From UBA7672 sp038326205 (GTDB lineage: Bacteria; Pseudomonadota; Alphaproteobacteria; Caulobacterales; Hyphomonadaceae), in the NCBI GenBank assembly GCA_038326205.1, contig JBBQJV010000010.1, forward strand, positions 1-64,000: a stretch of 64,000 nucleotides of DNA, read 5' to 3'. Below are positions 60,783 to 64,000 of this stretch, piece by piece (the first letter of the stretch is position 1; the number at the start of each line of letters is the position of its first letter). Under the pieces are notes generated by a model. It was given only the letters and a program-made list of their open reading frames with translations. It had not been told where the DNA came from and searched no databases. A program made the translations under genes and the position numbers.

Positions 60783-62194
60783 GTGGTCCGACAATTCTCG
60801 TCGCGGATGATGATGCGAGTGTCAGGCTCGTGATCAGCCAGACGCTGGCGCAGGAAGGCTATCACGTCAGGGCCACCAACACGATGTCAGCGCTGTGGCG
60901 CTGGATCCAGGCGGGCGAGGGCGACCTGCTAATCACGGACGTCTACATGCCGGATGAGTCCATCTTCGACATGCTGCCGCAGATCCGGCGGACGCGGCCG
61001 GAGCTTCCGATCATCGTGATCTCGGCGCAATCGACCGTGCTCACGGCGGCGTTGGCGTCCGACCACGGCGCCTATGACTATCTCCCCAAGCCGTTCGATA
61101 TCGACAAGCTGGCTGAGACGGTGCGGCGTGCGCTGCAGAAGAAGCCGGTGCGTGGGCAGGAGCCTGTCGGCCGTCGCGCGGAGAAGGATGAGGCGCTGCC
61201 GTTGATTGGCCGCTCCAAACCAATGCAGTCGGTCTATCGCGTCATCGCGCGGATCATGAACAACGATCTTACGGTGCTGATCGAAGGTGAGAGCGGCACC
61301 GGCAAGGATCTGGCGGCACGCGCAATTCACCAACTCGGCAAGCGCAAGAATGGGCCGATCGTGACGGTGAGCCTTGCCGCCCTGCAACGCGATCAGGTTG
61401 AAGAAGAGCTGTTCGGAGCGGGGCGCGATGACAACGGACGCCGGCGTGGCAAGGTGCGTGAGGCGGACGGCGGAACGCTGTTCCTCGACGAAGTGGGCGA
61501 CATGCCGCTCGAAGCGCAGACCCGACTTGTGCGTTTCCTACAGGACGGACGGTTTGCGTCGTTAGGCGATGATCTTGACGTACGGATCATCGCGTCGACC
61601 AAGCACGACTTGCGCGCGCTGGTTGATCAGGGGCTGTTCCGGGAGGACCTCTATTACCGCTTAAACGTTGTAGCGCTGCAATTGCCCCCGCTGCGGGAGC
61701 GGAAGGAAGACATTCCTGATCTTGCTTCGGCGTTCCTTATCCGGGCCAAGAAGGAAGGGCTGCCAGAGAAGCAGCTGGACAAGAGCGCTTATGACCTGCT
61801 CGTCGCATACGACTGGCCCGGCAATGTTCGAGAGCTCGAGAACGTCATCCGCCGTCTGTCGGCGCTGAGCCCCGAGCCGGTGATATCAGCGCGTGAGGTC
61901 GAACGTGAACTGCGTTCAAATAACAGGACGGTCGCTGGCGAGCGGGAATTCGAACAGGAGATCGAGGCGCTGGTGTCGCGGCACTTCATCTCGGCTTTGT
62001 CGGCCGATCCGGACAAGGATCCGAATGGCGGACAAATCTACCAGACCGTGATCGAGCAGGTCGAACGCCCGTTGATCAAGCTGGCGCTGGCCGCCACCAA
62101 CGGCAACAAGGTGCGCGCGGCGGCGCTGCTGGGCCTCAACCGGAATACACTACGTTCCAAGATCAACGGACTTGGCTTAGCGGAAAGCGACTAG
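60779..62194 (+). CDS. ntrC: Nitrogen regulation response regulator NtrC lacking the GAFTGA loop
   Basis: 471 residues: receiver (acidic pair ADDD, Asp54 in ITDVYMP, Lys104 in LPKPFD), AAA+ domain (Walker A GESGTGKD about 170-177, Walker B LFLDEVGDMP), C-terminal HTH (AAALLGLNRNTLRSKINGLGL). Between LFG (213) and KVREADGGT the usual GAFTGA loop that contacts sigma54 is replaced by AGRDDNGRRRG. NtrC proteins of Rhodobacter capsulatus and Caulobacter also lack it and work without sigma54 contact. The receiver and DNA-binding parts look intact. Confidence 0.95.
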   Translation: MSGPTILVADDDASVRLVISQTLAQEGYHVRATNTMSALWRWIQAGEGDLLITDVYMPDESIFDMLPQIRRTRPELPIIVISAQSTVLTAALASDHGAYDYLPKPFDIDKLAETVRRALQKKPVRGQEPVGRRAEKDEALPLIGRSKPMQSVYRVIARIMNNDLTVLIEGESGTGKDLAARAIHQLGKRKNGPIVTVSLAALQRDQVEEELFGAGRDDNGRRRGKVREADGGTLFLDEVGDMPLEAQTRLVRFLQDGRFASLGDDLDVRIIASTKHDLRALVDQGLFREDLYYRLNVVALQLPPLRERKEDIPDLASAFLIRAKKEGLPEKQLDKSAYDLLVAYDWPGNVRELENVIRRLSALSPEPVISAREVERELRSNNRTVAGEREFEQEIEALVSRHFISALSADPDKDPNGGQIYQTVIEQVERPLIKLALAATNGNKVRAAALLGLNRNTLRSKINGLGLAESD

Positions 62195-62417
62195 ACCTCC
62201 GGGTTTTTCGCGTAGCTGGGGAGAACGCAGTTCCAGAGCGGAATTGTGTTGCTCTCGCGCATCACCGTGTGGTTTGGTAGTCACACTGTGTTGCCCAGCC
62301 GCCTCACTTTCAGGCTCATAACTGGCAGGCGCACGAGGTGATAGTTCGCCCTGTCCGGGCGCCGCCAAAGCATATGGGGGATGTTGGCGGGTTAGGGCAG
62401 GGCCGTGGGTAGAGTGA
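62195..62417. other. Gap between ntrC and ntrY
   Basis: 223 bases without a supported gene or clear terminator. It probably contains the promoter or leader of ntrY. Confidence 0.5.
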
Positions 62418-64000
62418 ATGCCTGATACGGCGACCGCAGCCAGGGACGCGAGGATAAGGCTCAGCAGAGCCACCTCGAACATGTTCAAGGCGCTCTTTGG
62501 CCTCGCCGTCGTGATCGCCGCGGGCGGCACTTTCCTCGCCATCACCGACACCAGTCCGAATGCCGCCGCGCAGCCGGGGCTTGTCTGGGCGCTTGTCGCC
62601 AACCTTGTCCTGATCGGTGGGGTTGCGACTGTTCTCGGCCTGCGCGTCTTCCAGCTTGTCCGGGAAAACCGTGAGACGAATGGCGGCGCGAGGTTGCGCC
62701 TTCGGATCATCTTCCTGTTCTCCCTGTCGGCAGCCATCCCCACGGTTCTGGTCGCCGGCTTCCTCGCGGTGGCGATCAACCGTTCGGTCGATGGCTGGTT
62801 TAGTGAGCCGGTCACCAACATCGTCCAGGGCGGCAAGGAAGCAGCGCGCGCTGCGATGAATGACTTGCGCCTCGACGTGGAACGAGAAGCCAAGAGCATT
62901 CACAGCGATATCGCGGCGTCGACCCCGCCGCCTGACGGTTCACAGCCGCCGATCAGCGATCTTGCCAGCTACATGAAGCAGCGCCAGGCGTTGCGTGGCA
63001 TATTCGGCCGCGTTCAGGGCTATGACAGTTCAGGCGCCTCGCTGTTCGAGTCTGCCGATCTCGACGGCAATGCGCCACCCGAGAAGCCGCCGACCAATAG
63101 TGACTGGGAGGCGGCGCGCAACGGTTCGATCAACGTTCGGGAAGATGCTGACGGCTCCATCCGAGCCTTCTTTAAGTTGCCGCTGTTCAACGACGTTTAT
63201 GTGCAGGCCTCGCGCCTCATACCGGCGCCAGTAATGGAGCGGTTCGCGCAGGCTGACGCATCCAACAGGGCGTTCGAGGAGGCGCAGGCGCGCAGGCAGG
63301 CGCTGAGTGTCGTGCTGACGTTGAGCTATGTCGAGGCGGCGGCGCTGATGCTGCTGGGCACGGCGTGGCTGGGCATGACGGCCGCGTCGCGGATCGCGAT
63401 GCCGATCGGTGCGCTGGCCGGCGCTGCGCGAGCGGTGCGTGACGGTGACCTGTCGGTGCGCATGCTGCGTCCAACCGTACGCGACGAGATCGCGGACCTT
63501 GCGGATGCGTTCAATGAAATGACGGACAGGCTGGCCCGACAGACCAATGCGCTGGATCGCGGGCGGATCGATGCCGAGACGCGCTCGAACTTTATCGAGG
63601 CGGTGCTTGCTGGTGTGGAGGCGGGGGTAGTGCGGGTGGATGGCGCCTTGGACGTCACCATTGCCAATACGTTTGCACAAAATTTGCTCGACTTCGTGCA
63701 TCGGCCGGGCAGCGAGACGCCGCTCAGCGAGATTGCGCCGGAGTTCGTGGCGGCGGCGCGGCGGGCGATAGAAACGGGGCAGTCGGTCGACACCAGCTGC
63801 AAGCGACAGACCGAGAATGGCACGCTGCACCTGCAGGTTCGCGTCTCGCCCGAGATGGACGTTGAGGCGGAAACGGCCGGCGCTGTCATCACATTCCATG
63901 ACACCACGCGGCTGGTGCTGGGGCAAAGACAGGCCGCGTGGCGCGATGTGGCCCGTCGGATCGCGCACGAGATCCGCAATCCGCTAACGCCGATCCAGTT
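62418..64000 (+). CDS. ntrY: Sensor kinase NtrY (partial, runs off the window)
   Basis: 527 residues visible. Two membrane segments in the N-terminal part (about 22-43 and 50-70), a third at about 90-112 (IIFLFSLSAAIPTVLVAGFLAVAI), a periplasmic domain, a fourth at about 300-325, then HAMP (MPIGALAGAARAVRDGDLSVRM), PAS (RSNFIEAVLAGVEAGVVRVDGALDVTIAN) and the start of the kinase domain with its His in ARRIAHEIRNPLTPIQ. NtrY with NtrX senses redox or nitrogen. The ATG at 62418 has no strong ribosome site; the ATG at 62481 is an alternative. Confidence 0.93.
   Translation, partial: MPDTATAARDARIRLSRATSNMFKALFGLAVVIAAGGTFLAITDTSPNAAAQPGLVWALVANLVLIGGVATVLGLRVFQLVRENRETNGGARLRLRIIFLFSLSAAIPTVLVAGFLAVAINRSVDGWFSEPVTNIVQGGKEAARAAMNDLRLDVEREAKSIHSDIAASTPPPDGSQPPISDLASYMKQRQALRGIFGRVQGYDSSGASLFESADLDGNAPPEKPPTNSDWEAARNGSINVREDADGSIRAFFKLPLFNDVYVQASRLIPAPVMERFAQADASNRAFEEAQARRQALSVVLTLSYVEAAALMLLGTAWLGMTAASRIAMPIGALAGAARAVRDGDLSVRMLRPTVRDEIADLADAFNEMTDRLARQTNALDRGRIDAETRSNFIEAVLAGVEAGVVRVDGALDVTIANTFAQNLLDFVHRPGSETPLSEIAPEFVAAARRAIETGQSVDTSCKRQTENGTLHLQVRVSPEMDVEAETAGAVITFHDTTRLVLGQRQAAWRDVARRIAHEIRNPLTPIQ

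Noticed and set aside
1..64000. CRISPR arrays, insertion sequences, prophage, integrases
   Set aside because: No regular direct repeats with spacers, transposase or integrase motifs, or phage structural genes were found.

Overview
The window is high-GC chromosomal DNA from an alphaproteobacterium, most likely of the Caulobacterales/Hyphomonadaceae type. The evidence is gene content and order: cinA, a fused ispDF, dusB, ntrB, ntrC and ntrY in a row; lipA followed directly by a COQ10-type protein; a lipid A block next to pmbA, a CysQ-like phosphatase and a DUF4170 gene; a UrcA-family protein; and many small lipoproteins with alphaproteobacterial lipoboxes. No prophage, insertion sequence, CRISPR array, rRNA operon or replication origin is visible. 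The rightmost gene (ntrY) runs off the window, and a 15-base C run near position 40 hints that the left edge lies near a contig end.

Layout. 1-4.9 kb: a UrcA-like secreted protein, then a minus-strand series (DUF952 protein, pyrD, a TIR-domain protein broken by one in-frame TGA, and a three-pass membrane protein with SH3-like and beta-sandwich domains). 5-6.3 kb: queC-queE (7-deazaguanine synthesis). 6.3-15.3 kb: accessory genes: small envelope proteins, a pirin, a two-domain NIPSNAP lipoprotein, a decayed extradiol dioxygenase, an MFS carrier, an aldo/keto reductase, a probable 6S RNA with its own promoter and terminator, a redoxin-like lipoprotein, a variant PIG-L protein and a frameshifted DUF6491 gene. 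15.3-22.9 kb: thiolase, YihY-type membrane protein, M15 dipeptidase, dienoyl-CoA isomerase-like protein, DUF4197 protein and an alpha/beta hydrolase. 22.9-32.5 kb: two divergent outer-membrane blocks. The minus block is DUF374 acyltransferase-waaA-lpxK-lpxL. The plus block is a CtpA-like phosphatase, a small membrane protein, pmbA, a cysQ-like gene, a DUF4170 gene and an MsbA-type ABC exporter.

32.5-38.3 kb: a degenerate receiver protein, small lipoproteins, metG, a small gene split by an in-frame TGA, a TylF-like methyltransferase, an OmpA-like lipoprotein and tRNA-Thr(TGT). 38.4-45.5 kb: a large alpha-2-macroglobulin lipoprotein followed by pbpC, the usual envelope-defence/peptidoglycan pair. 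45.5-56.9 kb: patatin-like lipase, pgi, cytochrome c, DOMON-like protein, a NamZ-type muramidase, a broken TPR-like gene, acyl-CoA ligase, lipA, a COQ10-like protein, a tandem pair of related lipoproteins and a three-repeat secreted protein. 56.9-64 kb: cinA, ispDF, dusB, ntrB, ntrC and ntrY (nitrogen regulation). The NtrC here lacks the GAFTGA sigma54-contact loop.

Two themes stand out. First, at least five accessory genes are interrupted by single stops, frameshifts or a deletion while the housekeeping genes are intact, which suggests real gene decay more than poor sequence. Second, several perfect inverted repeats sit just upstream of single accessory genes (pirin, MFS carrier, aldo/keto reductase) and look like operators for regulators encoded elsewhere. 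The best candidate for something undescribed is the TIR protein paired with the SH3-like membrane protein, since both carry a similar Gly/Asn-rich motif.
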